Part shown: one piece after another, positions 16,897 to 24,718 of the stretch
How positions within the stretch are numbered: the stretch's first letter is position 1
How the letters are laid out: each line of letters opens with the position of its first letter
NCBI GenBank assembly: GCA_000721275.1
Contig: JOFO01000035.1
Coordinates: 1 to 64,000, forward strand
DNA length: 64,000 bases
Source of the DNA: Microtetraspora glauca
Lineage (GTDB): Bacteria > Actinomycetota > Actinomycetes > Streptomycetales > Streptomycetaceae
Direction: 5' to 3'
Made by a program: the position numbers and the translations under genes
Notes under the pieces: generated by a model
What the model was told of the DNA's origin: nothing
What the model saw: the letters and a program-made list of their open reading frames with translations, nothing else
The model's database searches: none

Positions 16897-18650
16897 CAGT
16901 ACTTACGCTCCATCGGCTGGTAGCGGGTCTGGACGACCGGCTTGTAGTCGAGACGCACGGTCTCGGAGCCGTCCTCGCCGACCTCGCGGTACGCCATCGT
17001 GTGGCGCATGAAGTTGACGTCGTCGCGGTTCGGGTAGTCCTCGCGGTAGTGACCGCCGCGGGACTCCTTGCGCGCCAGGGCCGAGACGGCCATGACCTCG
17101 GCCAGTTCGAGCAGGTTGCCCAGCTCGATGGCCTCCAGGAGGTCGGTGTTGAAGCGCTTGCCCTTGTCCTGGATGGACACGTTCTTGTAGCGCTCGCGCA
17201 GCTCGGCGATCTTCTCGACGGCCGCCTTGATGGTCTGCTCCGTGCGGAACACCATCACGTTGGCGTCCATCGTCTCCTGGAGCTCGCGGCGCAGGTCGGC
17301 GACCCGCTCGTTGCCCGTGGAGTTGCGCAGCCGCTCGATCTGCTCGACCACGAACGCCTCCGGGGCCTCCGGCAGCTCGACGTAGTCGTGCTTGTGGGAG
17401 TACTCGGCGGCGGCGATGCCGGCGCGGCGCCCGAAGACGTTGATGTCGAGCAGCGAGTTGGTGCCGAGGCGGTTGGCGCCGTGCACCGACACGCAGGCGA
17501 CCTCGCCGGCCGCGTACAGGCCCGGGACGACGGTGGTGTTGTCCGACAGGACCTCACCCTCGACGTTGGTCGGGATGCCGCCCATGGCGTAGTGCGCGGT
17601 GGGCTGGATCGGGATCGGGTCCGTGTACGGCTCGATGCCGAGGTACGTCCGGGCGAACTCGGTGATGTCCGGGAGCTTGGCGTCCAGCTGCTCCGGCGGG
17701 AGGTGCGTCAGGTCCAGGTAGACGTGGTCGCCCTCGGGGCCGCAGCCGCGGCCCTCGCGGATCTCCGTGTAGATGGAGCGGGAGACGACGTCACGGGACG
17801 CGAGGTCCTTCATGACCGGCGCGTACTTCTCCATGAAGCGCTCGCCGTCCTTGTTGCGGAGGATGCCGCCCTCACCGCGGGCGCCCTCCGTCAGCAGGAT
17901 GCCCATGCGCCAGATGCCCGTCGGGTGGAACTGGAAGAACTCCATGTCCTCCAGCGGGATGCCCCGGCGGTAGCAGGCGGCCTGGCCGTCACCGGTCAGG
18001 GTGTGGGCGTTCGACGTCACCTTGAAGAACTTGCCGGTGCCGCCGGAGGCGTAGACCACGGCCTTGGCCTGGAAGATGTGGATCTCGCCGGTGGCCAGCT
18101 CGTACGCAACGACGCCGGCGGACTTCTTGACGCCGTCGACCTCGGTGATCAGCTGGTCCAGGACGTAGAACTCGTTGAAGAACTCCACGCCCTCCTTGAT
18201 GCAGTTCTGGTACAGCGTCTGGAGGATCATGTGGCCGGTGCGGTCGCCCGAGTAGCAGGCGCGGCGGACCGGGGCCTCGCCGTGGTTGCGGGAGTGACCG
18301 CCGAACCGGCGCTGGTCGATGTCGCCGTTGGGCGTACGGCCGAACGGCAGGCCCATCTTCTCCAGGTCGAGGACGGCGTCGATGGCCTCCTTCGCCAGGA
18401 TCTCGGCGGCGTCCTGGTCGACCAGGTAGTCACCGCCCTTGACCGTGTCGAAGGTGTGCCACTCCCAGTTGTCCTCCTCCACGTTGGCGAGCGCGGCGGC
18501 CATGCCGCCCTGCGCGGCGCCCGTGTGGGAGCGGGTCGGGTAGAGCTTCGTGAGCACGGCGGTGCGGCTGCGCTTGGTCGCCTCGATGGCGGCGCGCATG
18601 CCGGCGCCGCCGGCGCCGACGATGACGGTGTCGTACTTGTGGATCTTCAT
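16896..18650 (-). CDS. sdhA: succinate dehydrogenase flavoprotein subunit
   Basis: 584-residue catalytic subunit that oxidises succinate to fumarate with covalently bound FAD. Visible are the GAGGAGMRAA dinucleotide loop near the N-terminus, the flavinylation site SHTGAAQGG, and the active-site segments FHPTGI, EGARGEGGILRN and RDVVSRSI, plus HYAMGGI near residue 355. The start ATG gives MKIHKYDTVIVGAGGAG, the family N-terminus. It lies 24 bp after sdhD and overlaps sdhB by one base. Confidence 0.98.
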   Translation of the reverse strand: MKIHKYDTVIVGAGGAGMRAAIEATKRSRTAVLTKLYPTRSHTGAAQGGMAAALANVEEDNWEWHTFDTVKGGDYLVDQDAAEILAKEAIDAVLDLEKMGLPFGRTPNGDIDQRRFGGHSRNHGEAPVRRACYSGDRTGHMILQTLYQNCIKEGVEFFNEFYVLDQLITEVDGVKKSAGVVAYELATGEIHIFQAKAVVYASGGTGKFFKVTSNAHTLTGDGQAACYRRGIPLEDMEFFQFHPTGIWRMGILLTEGARGEGGILRNKDGERFMEKYAPVMKDLASRDVVSRSIYTEIREGRGCGPEGDHVYLDLTHLPPEQLDAKLPDITEFARTYLGIEPYTDPIPIQPTAHYAMGGIPTNVEGEVLSDNTTVVPGLYAAGEVACVSVHGANRLGTNSLLDINVFGRRAGIAAAEYSHKHDYVELPEAPEAFVVEQIERLRNSTGNERVADLRRELQETMDANVMVFRTEQTIKAAVEKIAELRERYKNVSIQDKGKRFNTDLLEAIELGNLLELAEVMAVSALARKESRGGHYREDYPNRDDVNFMRHTMAYREVGEDGSETVRLDYKPVVQTRYQPMERKY

Positions 18651-18674
18651 GGCGTGGTTACCTCAGCCCCGTGC

Positions 18675-19148
18675 CTAGCGGATGTTCGGGTCGAAGGTGA
18701 AGATCACCAGCGTGCCCAGAAGGATGGTGAACACCGTGGCGGTGTACAGCAGGCCCTTGAGCCACAGGCGCGTGTTGGGGCGTTCCGCGTAGTCGTTGAT
18801 GACGGTACGGAGGCCGTTGGCGCCGTGCAGCATGGCGAGCCACAGCATCAGCAGGTCCCAGACCTGCCAGAACGGGGACGCCCAGCGGCCGGCCACGAAG
18901 GCGAAGCCGATCTTGGAGACGCCGCCGTCCAGGAAGAGCTGGATCAGCAGGTGGCCGAGGACGAGGACCACGAGGACGACGCCCGAGAGGCGCATGAAGA
19001 GCCACGCGGCCATCTCGAAGTTGCCGCGGGTCGCGCGCGGGGTCCTGCCCGTGCGCTTGCGGGGGGCCTCGATGTAGGGGGCGGGGTTGTCCACGTCGTA
19101 GGAGGTGCCCTCGACGGGACCGATCGCGGAAGTGGTGTCAGCGGACAT
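18675..19148 (-). CDS. sdhD: succinate dehydrogenase membrane anchor subunit D
   Basis: 157-residue membrane subunit with three transmembrane helices (WLFMRLSGVVLVVLVLGHLLI; FWQVWDLLMLWLAMLHGANGL; LYTATVFTILLGTLVIF). The motif HGANGLRTVINDY carries the heme and quinone-side histidine and tyrosine typical of SdhD. About 48 hydrophilic residues precede the first helix. It lies 8 bp downstream of sdhC and 24 bp upstream of sdhA. Confidence 0.93.
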   Translation of the reverse strand: MSADTTSAIGPVEGTSYDVDNPAPYIEAPRKRTGRTPRATRGNFEMAAWLFMRLSGVVLVVLVLGHLLIQLFLDGGVSKIGFAFVAGRWASPFWQVWDLLMLWLAMLHGANGLRTVINDYAERPNTRLWLKGLLYTATVFTILLGTLVIFTFDPNIR

Positions 19149-19156
19149 GTCTGGCG

Positions 19157-19537
19157 TCAGCTCCCGAACAGTTCACGTGCGGCGTGGCCGAGGATCGGGT
19201 ACAGCGAGCCCGCCATCAGCACGACCCAGATGCCCACGACGGTCCAGAGCATCTGCTTCTGGTAGCGCGGGCCCTTGGACCAGAAGTCCACGGCGATGAC
19301 ACGGAGACCGTTCAGCGCGTGGAAGAGGATGGCGGCGACCAGGCCGTACTCCAGAAGAGCGACGATCGGCGTCTTGTAGGTCGCGACGACCTCGTCGTAC
19401 GCCTCGGGGGAGACGCGGACGAGAGCGGTGTCCAGCACGTGTACGAACAGGAAGAAGAAGATGAGGACGCCGGTGACTCGGTGAGCCACCCAGGACCACA
19501 TTCCTTCCCGGCCGCGGTACAGCGTTCCAGCCGGCAC
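19157..19537 (-). CDS. sdhC: succinate dehydrogenase cytochrome b556 subunit
   Basis: 126-residue membrane subunit, first gene of sdhCDAB. It has three helices (HRVTGVLIFFFLFVHVLDTAL; LLEYGLVAAILFHALNGLRV; MLWTVVGIWVVLMAGSLYPIL) and the heme-binding HALNGLR motif. The start is GTG with GGAGGG nine bases upstream. A TACGAT -10 candidate lies at 19625-19630 on the minus strand, which would leave an approximately 80-base leader rich in CCCGGCCGG repeats. Confidence 0.94.
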   Translation of the reverse strand: MPAGTLYRGREGMWSWVAHRVTGVLIFFFLFVHVLDTALVRVSPEAYDEVVATYKTPIVALLEYGLVAAILFHALNGLRVIAVDFWSKGPRYQKQMLWTVVGIWVVLMAGSLYPILGHAARELFGS

Positions 19538-19730
19538 GGAAAAACCCTCCGGGAGCGGGGATCGGGGCCCGGCCGGCTTCTCTGTCGGTCTGGCCCGGCC
19601 GGGTACGGTCCACCGGCCCCGGTCATCGTAGCGACGAGTTGTCGGTTCGCTCGCGCGGGGTCCTTCAGTGTGATCAAACAGGCACGGACGGGCTATCGTC
19701 CGGGGCGGAATCGGGGCGTTTCCGGGAGAA

Positions 19731-20345
19731 TCACCGGTCCTCGCGGGGGTGGGCGGCTCCCTGGGCGAGCGCGAAGGCGAGCCGGGAGCGGGCGAGGCGG
19801 CGCAGTTCGTCCGCCGCGACGGCCCGTTCCTCCTCCGGTTCGTTGCCGAGACGTGACCGGATTCCGGCGAGGACGGCGTCCAGCCGCTCGCCCGGCCGCA
19901 CCCCGTCGAGGCTGATGACGAACGCGTGTCCGAACCGGCTCTCGTACGCGGCGTGCGCGGCGCTCAGCGCGGTCCGGGCGGCCGGCGGCGCGTCCGGGTG
20001 CGCCGGCGCGGAGGACTCGGCGGCCAGCGCCTCGTCGAGATCGGCGCCGGTCAGGTCGTACGCCGCCTCCTCGGCGGCGGCCAGCAGGGCGTCCGTCGTC
20101 GGGTAGGGCCGGTGGGCGGCGATCCGCTCGGCCCAGTGCCGGCTGTGGCAGCAGGACAGCAGCAGGCGGACCGCCTCGGCCTGCGGCGCCGCGTTCAGCC
20201 GCAGCGGGCCGCTGGGGGCGCCGGGGGACTGCTGGGCGGGTATGGCAGGGGCGTCCGCCGGAGCCTCGGTGCGGCAGGGGGCGTGGGTGTCGCTGGTCAG
20301 CGTGGGCTCCGGGACGGCGGGACGAAAGGGGTGGGCGTGACGCAA
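19731..20345 (-). CDS. OHCU-decarboxylase-like protein (uric acid pathway family)
   Basis: About 204 residues matching the 2-oxo-4-hydroxy-4-carboxy-5-ureidoimidazoline decarboxylase family, which makes S-allantoin in urate breakdown. Recognisable are LLLSCCHSRHWAERIAAHRPYPTTDALL and AAYESRFGHAFVISLDG. The family's AAHPRIG-type catalytic His segment is not there: the aligned stretch reads LAAESSAPAHPDAPP. The protein may therefore not be a true decarboxylase. No other purine-degradation gene is adjacent. The start is uncertain: TTG at 20345 is used, GTG at 20393 is possible, and the N-terminal 40 residues are Pro/Ala-rich. Confidence 0.65.
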   Translation of the reverse strand: MRHAHPFRPAVPEPTLTSDTHAPCRTEAPADAPAIPAQQSPGAPSGPLRLNAAPQAEAVRLLLSCCHSRHWAERIAAHRPYPTTDALLAAAEEAAYDLTGADLDEALAAESSAPAHPDAPPAARTALSAAHAAYESRFGHAFVISLDGVRPGERLDAVLAGIRSRLGNEPEEERAVAADELRRLARSRLAFALAQGAAHPREDR

Positions 20346-20503
20346 CGTTATCGACGGGACGGGGGAAGTGTCCGACGAGTGCGCGAATTTCACCCGGAAG
20401 GGAGAGGGCGGGAACGGGTGATGGACCCGCTCGTTCCGGCCGGACCGGGCGGGCCGGGGCGGCGACGACTGGCCGGGGCGCCGCAGGTGGGGGAGGATGC
20501 CGG

Positions 20504-22138
20504 GTGATGCGGTACTCCTCACGGGGCCCCCTGCGCGGCCCGGCACTCCTGGCGGCCGCGGTGGCCCTGACCACCGTGGCGGCCTGTTCGAGCGGCTCCC
20601 CGTCCGGCGCGGACGCCCCCGCCCGCACCCCGTCCGCCGGTACGGCCCCGGGGACGACGGCCGCGAAGCCCTCGCCGACCCCGACGCCGAGCCCCACGCC
20701 CACCCGGACGTACCCGCTCTCCACCGCGCCCCGCACGGTGCCCGCCGTCCGCTCGCACGAGCCGGCCCGCGGCCCCGGCTGGAAGCCCGCCGCGACCGCC
20801 GGGGTGGTCCTCGGCGCGGACAGCGCGGGCCTCGCCGACGAGGGCCGGCTGATCGCCCGGGAGCTGGGGCTGCGCTACCGCGGCGAGGCCGCCGCCGGAC
20901 CCGGGGACGTCGAGCTGGCGCTCGGCGGATCGGGCGCCCCCGAGTCGTACACGCTCACCGTGAGGGACGGCCGGGTCCGGATCACCGGGCCCGACGAGGC
21001 CGGCGTGTTCTACGGCACCCGCACCCTCAAGCAGTCCGTGAAGGGCGGCGGCGCCATGCCCGAGGGCACGGTCGCGGACCGCCCGGCCAAGCCGCAGCGC
21101 GGGCTCAACGTCGACATCGCCCGCAAGCACTTCACCGCCGCGTGGCTGGAGGACCGCATCCGGGAGATGGGCGACCTCAAGCTCAACCAGCTCGGGCTGC
21201 ACTTCTCCGACGACCAGGGCTTCCGCATCGCGTCCGACTCGCACCCCGAGGTCGTCTCCGAGCAGCACCTCACCAAGGCGGAGGTCCGCCGGATCCTCGC
21301 GCTCGCCGCGAGCCGGCACGTCACCGTGGTCCCCGAGATCGACTCGCCCGGGCACCTCGGCGCGGTCATCGCCGCCCACCCGGACCTCCAGCTGGTCAGC
21401 GCCACCGGCCGGACCCCGCGCGGCGCGGTCGACATCTCCGACCCGGACGCCGCCCGGATCGTCGACGACCTGCTGCGCGAGTACACCGCCCTCTTCCCCG
21501 GCGCCTACTGGCACCTGGGCGCCGACGAGTACGTGGCGCTCATGGCGAAGGACCCCGAGGCGAGCTACCCGCAGCTCGCGGCGGCGGCGCGCGAGGCGTA
21601 CGGGCCGTCCGGCCGGGTCCAGGACCTCGCCACCGACTGGCTCAACGACCGCGCCGCGACCGTCCGCCCCACCGGCAAGACCCTCAAGGCGTGGAACGAC
21701 GGCTTCTTCGCCGGCGGCGTGGTGAGCGCGGCGAAGGACATCGAGGTCGAGTACTGGACGGGCAAGGAGTACGGGGCCAGGCCCCCGCTCCCGTACCTCC
21801 AGGCGGGCCGCCGGCTGGTCAACCTCAACGACGAGTACCTCTACTACGTCCTTGGCGAGCCCAACCAGTTCACCTATCCGACCGGCCGCCGCATCTACGA
21901 GCAGTGGACCCCGCGCGTCGTGCGCGGCACCACCCCCGTCCCGGCCCGCTACGACGCGCAGATCCAGGGCGCCCGGTTCGCCGTCTGGTGCGACCTCGCG
22001 AACGCCCAGACCCAGGACCAGGTCGCCGCCGGCATCCGCCTCCCGCTCGCCGCCCTCTCCCAGAAGGTCTGGGACCCCCGCACCCCGTCCCTGCCATGGG
22101 CCGACTTCCGCGCCCTGGCGTCGAAGGTGGGCGGCTGA
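20504..22138 (+). CDS. beta-N-acetylhexosaminidase, GH20, secreted lipoprotein
   Basis: 544-residue extracellular enzyme that removes terminal N-acetylglucosamine from chitin or peptidoglycan oligomers. The lipobox VAAC places the lipidated Cys at residue 28 and is followed by a Pro/Thr/Ser-rich linker. The GH20 domain starts with RGLNVDIARKHFTAAWLEDRI, and the catalytic Asp-Glu pair is in HLGADEY (D341, E342), with HFSDDQGFR and VPEIDSPGH before it. GTG at 20504 is used, with GGGAGG upstream; an ATG one codon later is equally possible. A hairpin follows at 22140-22178. Confidence 0.93.
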   Translation: MMRYSSRGPLRGPALLAAAVALTTVAACSSGSPSGADAPARTPSAGTAPGTTAAKPSPTPTPSPTPTRTYPLSTAPRTVPAVRSHEPARGPGWKPAATAGVVLGADSAGLADEGRLIARELGLRYRGEAAAGPGDVELALGGSGAPESYTLTVRDGRVRITGPDEAGVFYGTRTLKQSVKGGGAMPEGTVADRPAKPQRGLNVDIARKHFTAAWLEDRIREMGDLKLNQLGLHFSDDQGFRIASDSHPEVVSEQHLTKAEVRRILALAASRHVTVVPEIDSPGHLGAVIAAHPDLQLVSATGRTPRGAVDISDPDAARIVDDLLREYTALFPGAYWHLGADEYVALMAKDPEASYPQLAAAAREAYGPSGRVQDLATDWLNDRAATVRPTGKTLKAWNDGFFAGGVVSAAKDIEVEYWTGKEYGARPPLPYLQAGRRLVNLNDEYLYYVLGEPNQFTYPTGRRIYEQWTPRVVRGTTPVPARYDAQIQGARFAVWCDLANAQTQDQVAAGIRLPLAALSQKVWDPRTPSLPWADFRALASKVGG

Positions 22139-22139
22139 G

Positions 22140-22178
22140 CCCGTGGCGGCGCGGCGGGCGAAGATTTCACGCCACGGG
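22140..22178 (+). terminator. hairpin after the hexosaminidase gene
   Basis: CCCGTGGCG at 22140-22148 pairs with CGCCACGGG at 22170-22178 with a 21-base loop, directly after the stop codon. Confidence 0.45.
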
Positions 22179-22261
22179 GAGTGACACGAACCGGCCGCGC
22201 GGCGCAGTATGCAGCGAACGTGCGGGCCCTTCGCGTCCGCCGCGGGTGGCGAGGAGGCGGT

Positions 22262-22792
22262 ATGGCGCCGGGTACGGAGCGGAGTCTGCCCGAGCGGATC
22301 GGGGAGGCCGACGGGCGCGGGCTCGCCGCCGCCGGGCTCGCCTGTCTGGACCGGTGCCTGCCGCTGCTCGCGCCCGACCGCGCCGACGCGCTCCGGCCGG
22401 TGTGGGCGGCGGTCGCGCGCGGGGACGGCGGGCTGTGGGCCGAGGCCGTCGGCACGGCGCGGGCCGACTTGGACGGCGCGGGCGGCGAGGCCGCCGGGGA
22501 CGGCGGGATCGTCACCCTGGTGCGCGCGATGCTCGACGGGATGCCCGCCGAGTGGGCCGCCGAGCCGCTGCGGGAGTGGGCCGGACGGTGCTCCTCCGGG
22601 GCGCTCGCCGTGCACCGGCTGTTCGACGTGACGGAGGACGGCCCGCTGCACGCCGGTGAACTCCGGCGGCAGCTGGCCGTCCTGGACGCGGTCGCCCACG
22701 GGCCGACCGGACTGCGCCGGGCCCGTGAGCTCTCCGTGGAGGGCGGCCGGGTCCTGCGCGCGGTGGTCGCGCGCCGGGCCAGGACCGCCTGA
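22262..22792 (+). CDS. hypothetical cytoplasmic protein
   Basis: 176-residue alanine-, leucine- and arginine-rich protein without membrane segment or signal. It begins at ATG with GAGGAGG five bases before. Helix-like stretches such as LACLDRCLPLLAPDRADALRPVWAAVARG and RRARELSVEGGRVLRAVVARRAR suggest an all-alpha fold. I do not recognise a family. It converges with the Clp-N/HTH gene, only 3 bp separating the stops, so the 3' ends may overlap in transcription. Confidence 0.8.
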   Translation: MAPGTERSLPERIGEADGRGLAAAGLACLDRCLPLLAPDRADALRPVWAAVARGDGGLWAEAVGTARADLDGAGGEAAGDGGIVTLVRAMLDGMPAEWAAEPLREWAGRCSSGALAVHRLFDVTEDGPLHAGELRRQLAVLDAVAHGPTGLRRARELSVEGGRVLRAVVARRARTA

Positions 22793-22795
22793 GGG

Positions 22796-23536
22796 TCAGC
22801 CCTCGGTGGGGGCCTCGACCGTCGCGGACGCGACGAGTTCGGAGATCTGCCGCTCGGCCGTCGCCTTCTCCAGGCCGAGCCCGCTGAGCACGCCCGCGCC
22901 GTCCTCGTGCTCCAGCAGCGCGAGCAGGATGTGCTCGGTGCCGACGTAGTTGTGGCCGAGCCGCAGCGCCTCGCGGAAGGTCAGTTCGAGCACCTTCTTC
23001 GCCGCCGCGTCGTACGGGACGAGCGCCGGCACCTCCTCGGCGGCCGGCGGCAGCGTCGGCGTGACGGCCTCCCGGACCTGCTCGGCGGTGACGCCCTGCG
23101 AGGTGATCCACAGGACGGCCAGCCCGTCGGGCTCGGCGAGCAGGCCGAGCGCGAGGTGGCCGGGGACGGTCTGGTCGTTCCGCGCGGCGATCGCCTCGTT
23201 CTGCGCGGCGACGACGACCGCGCGGGCGCGCGGGGTGAAGCGGGCGAACCCGGCGTTCGGGTCCATCTTCTCGGCGTCGGGCTCCTTGGGGACGAACCGC
23301 TTCTGGGCGGCCTGGCGGGTCACGCCCATGCTGCGGCCGATGTCGGTCCAGGAGGCCCCGGAGCGGCGGGCCTGGTCGACGAAGTGCCCGATGAGGTGGT
23401 CGGCGACCTCGCCGAGGTAGTCCGCGGCGATGACCGCGCCGGAGAGCTGGTCGAGCGCGTCCGGGTGGACCTTCTTGATCGCTTCGATGAGTTCGTCGAG
23501 ACGGATGCTGACGTTCGGAACCATGGGCTGCGTCAT
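22796..23536 (-). CDS. HTH plus Clp N-terminal-domain protein
   Basis: 246-residue protein joining an N-terminal DNA-binding-like part to a Clp N (R) domain. The helix-turn-helix candidate is SWTDIGRSMGVTRQAAQKRF near residues 62-81. The Clp N repeats follow as FTPRARAVVVAAQNEAIAARNDQTVPGHLALGLL and LTFREALRLGHNYVGTEHILLALL. There is no AAA+ ATPase, so it is not a Clp unfoldase. The HTH suggests a transcription factor that may read Clp or stress status. ATG is chosen because a canonical promoter (TTGACA, 17 bp, TAAGGT) ends six bases upstream. That promoter is studded with GTTGACA/TGTCAAC half-sites, suggesting autoregulation. Confidence 0.88.
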   Translation of the reverse strand: MTQPMVPNVSIRLDELIEAIKKVHPDALDQLSGAVIAADYLGEVADHLIGHFVDQARRSGASWTDIGRSMGVTRQAAQKRFVPKEPDAEKMDPNAGFARFTPRARAVVVAAQNEAIAARNDQTVPGHLALGLLAEPDGLAVLWITSQGVTAEQVREAVTPTLPPAAEEVPALVPYDAAAKKVLELTFREALRLGHNYVGTEHILLALLEHEDGAGVLSGLGLEKATAERQISELVASATVEAPTEG

Positions 23537-23540
23537 GAGG

Positions 23541-23584
23541 CAACCTTAGGTTGACAGTAGGAGGGTGTCAACGGGTGGTTGACA
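23541..23584 (-). promoter_or_regulatory. canonical promoter with three GTTGACA/TGTCAAC half-sites
   Basis: On the minus strand TTGACA (23571-23566), 17 bp, TAAGGT (23548-23543) gives a leaderless transcript for the HTH/Clp-N gene. On the plus strand GTTGACA is at 23550-23556, TGTCAAC at 23566-23572 and GTTGACA again at 23578-23584. CAACCTTAGGTTG at 23541-23553 is a perfect palindrome over the -10. These alternate half-sites look like an operator. Confidence 0.7.
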
Positions 23585-24022
23585 GTCCTTCTCGGGTGGC
23601 AGGGGGCGTTCTGGCGGATGCGGTGACCGACGTCCCAGGGCGCGTCGCGCCCCGGTTCCGGAAGTACTCCTTCGCCCGCGTGTTCACCAGGGCGAGACCG
23701 GCGGAGAGCGCCGGGAGAAGAGGGGGAGAACGAGGGACGACCGGGGCCGCCACCCCCCACAGGAGAGGCCCCGGTCGTCATCGACGGAGCCGCAGCACGG
23801 CTCCGTACTCCCTACAGCGCCGCGGCTGCGGTTTCTGTCACACCCCGGACCCGGCGAGAAGATTGCAAGTTGTACAAGGTGCCCGTACCCGCGTGGACGC
23901 GACACCTGGTCTCCGCGTAGCGTGCTGGAGCGCGAAGCGGACTCGGCGGCGATGACCGGCCCCGATGACGCGGCCGGCGTACCCACGCGCGCGCGAGGCG
24001 ACCGACGGACAGGGTTTGGGGA
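23585..24022. other. intergenic region with two hairpins, no gene seen
   Basis: No convincing coding sequence. ACGACCGGGGCC at 23737-23748 pairs perfectly with GGCCCCGGTCGT at 23767-23778, and ACGGAGCCG at 23784-23792 with CGGCTCCGT at 23798-23806. These may be terminators or leader structures. The right part (23860-24022) holds the promoter region of the next sigma gene, with CAGGGT seven bases before its GTG. Confidence 0.55.
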
Positions 24023-24718
24023 GTGCTGGGGGACGACGCGGAGCTGACGGCCGCGGTGCTCGCTGCGCAGAACGGGGACGAGGACGCCTTCCGGACTGTG
24101 TACCGCGCCGTGCATCCCCGTCTGCTGGGCTACATGCGCACACTGGTCGGCGACGCCGACGCCGAGGACGTCACCTCCGAGTCCTGGCTCCAGATCGCCC
24201 GCGACCTCGACCGCTTCAGCGGCGACGCGGACCGCTTCCGCGGCTGGGCGGCCCGCATCGCCCGCAACCGCGCCCTCGACCACATCCGGATGCGGGGCCG
24301 CCGGCCCGCCTCCGGCGGTGACGAGACCGAACTGACCGACAAGCCCGCCGACTCCGACACCGCGGGCGAGGCCCTGGAGGCCCTGGCCACCGGCGACACC
24401 CTCGCGCTCATCGCCCGCCTCCCGCAGGACCAGGCCGAGGCCGTCGTCCTGCGCGTCGTCGTCGGCCTCGACGCCAAGAGCGCCGCCGACGCCCTCGGCA
24501 AGCGCCCCGGTGCCGTCCGCACCGCCGCCCACCGCGGCCTGAAGAAGCTCGCCGAACTCCTCGGCGCCGACGGCACGGCCGGCGCCGGACCCGGCGAGGA
24601 GCCCGCCGACGGCGGCCAGGCGCTCGACGGAGTGCCCCCGCAGCGCGGCCGGAAGCAGGGGTTCATAGCCCCCGGCGGTGTGACGCATTGGCGTCCGCGT
24701 ACGCAGAAGGACATGTGA
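24023..24718 (+). CDS. ECF-type RNA polymerase sigma factor
   Basis: 231-residue ECF sigma factor. Region 2 reads NGDEDAFRTVYRAVHPRLLGYMRTLVGDADAEDVTSESWLQIARDL, followed by FRGWAARIARNRALDHIR. Region 4 reads LPQDQAEAVVLRVVVGLDAKSAADALGKRPGAVRTAAHRGLKKLAELL. A 45-residue tail rich in Gly, Pro and basic residues extends past region 4. The start is GTG. Its TGA overlaps the ATG of the next gene by one base (TGATG), so a coupled partner, probably an anti-sigma-like membrane protein, is indicated. Confidence 0.9.
   Translation: MLGDDAELTAAVLAAQNGDEDAFRTVYRAVHPRLLGYMRTLVGDADAEDVTSESWLQIARDLDRFSGDADRFRGWAARIARNRALDHIRMRGRRPASGGDETELTDKPADSDTAGEALEALATGDTLALIARLPQDQAEAVVLRVVVGLDAKSAADALGKRPGAVRTAAHRGLKKLAELLGADGTAGAGPGEEPADGGQALDGVPPQRGRKQGFIAPGGVTHWRPRTQKDM

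Noticed and set aside
19538..19730. Rex operator controlling sdhCDAB
   Set aside because: A TGTGATCAAAC stretch is present, but it does not have the TGTGAAC-n-GTTCACA symmetry.
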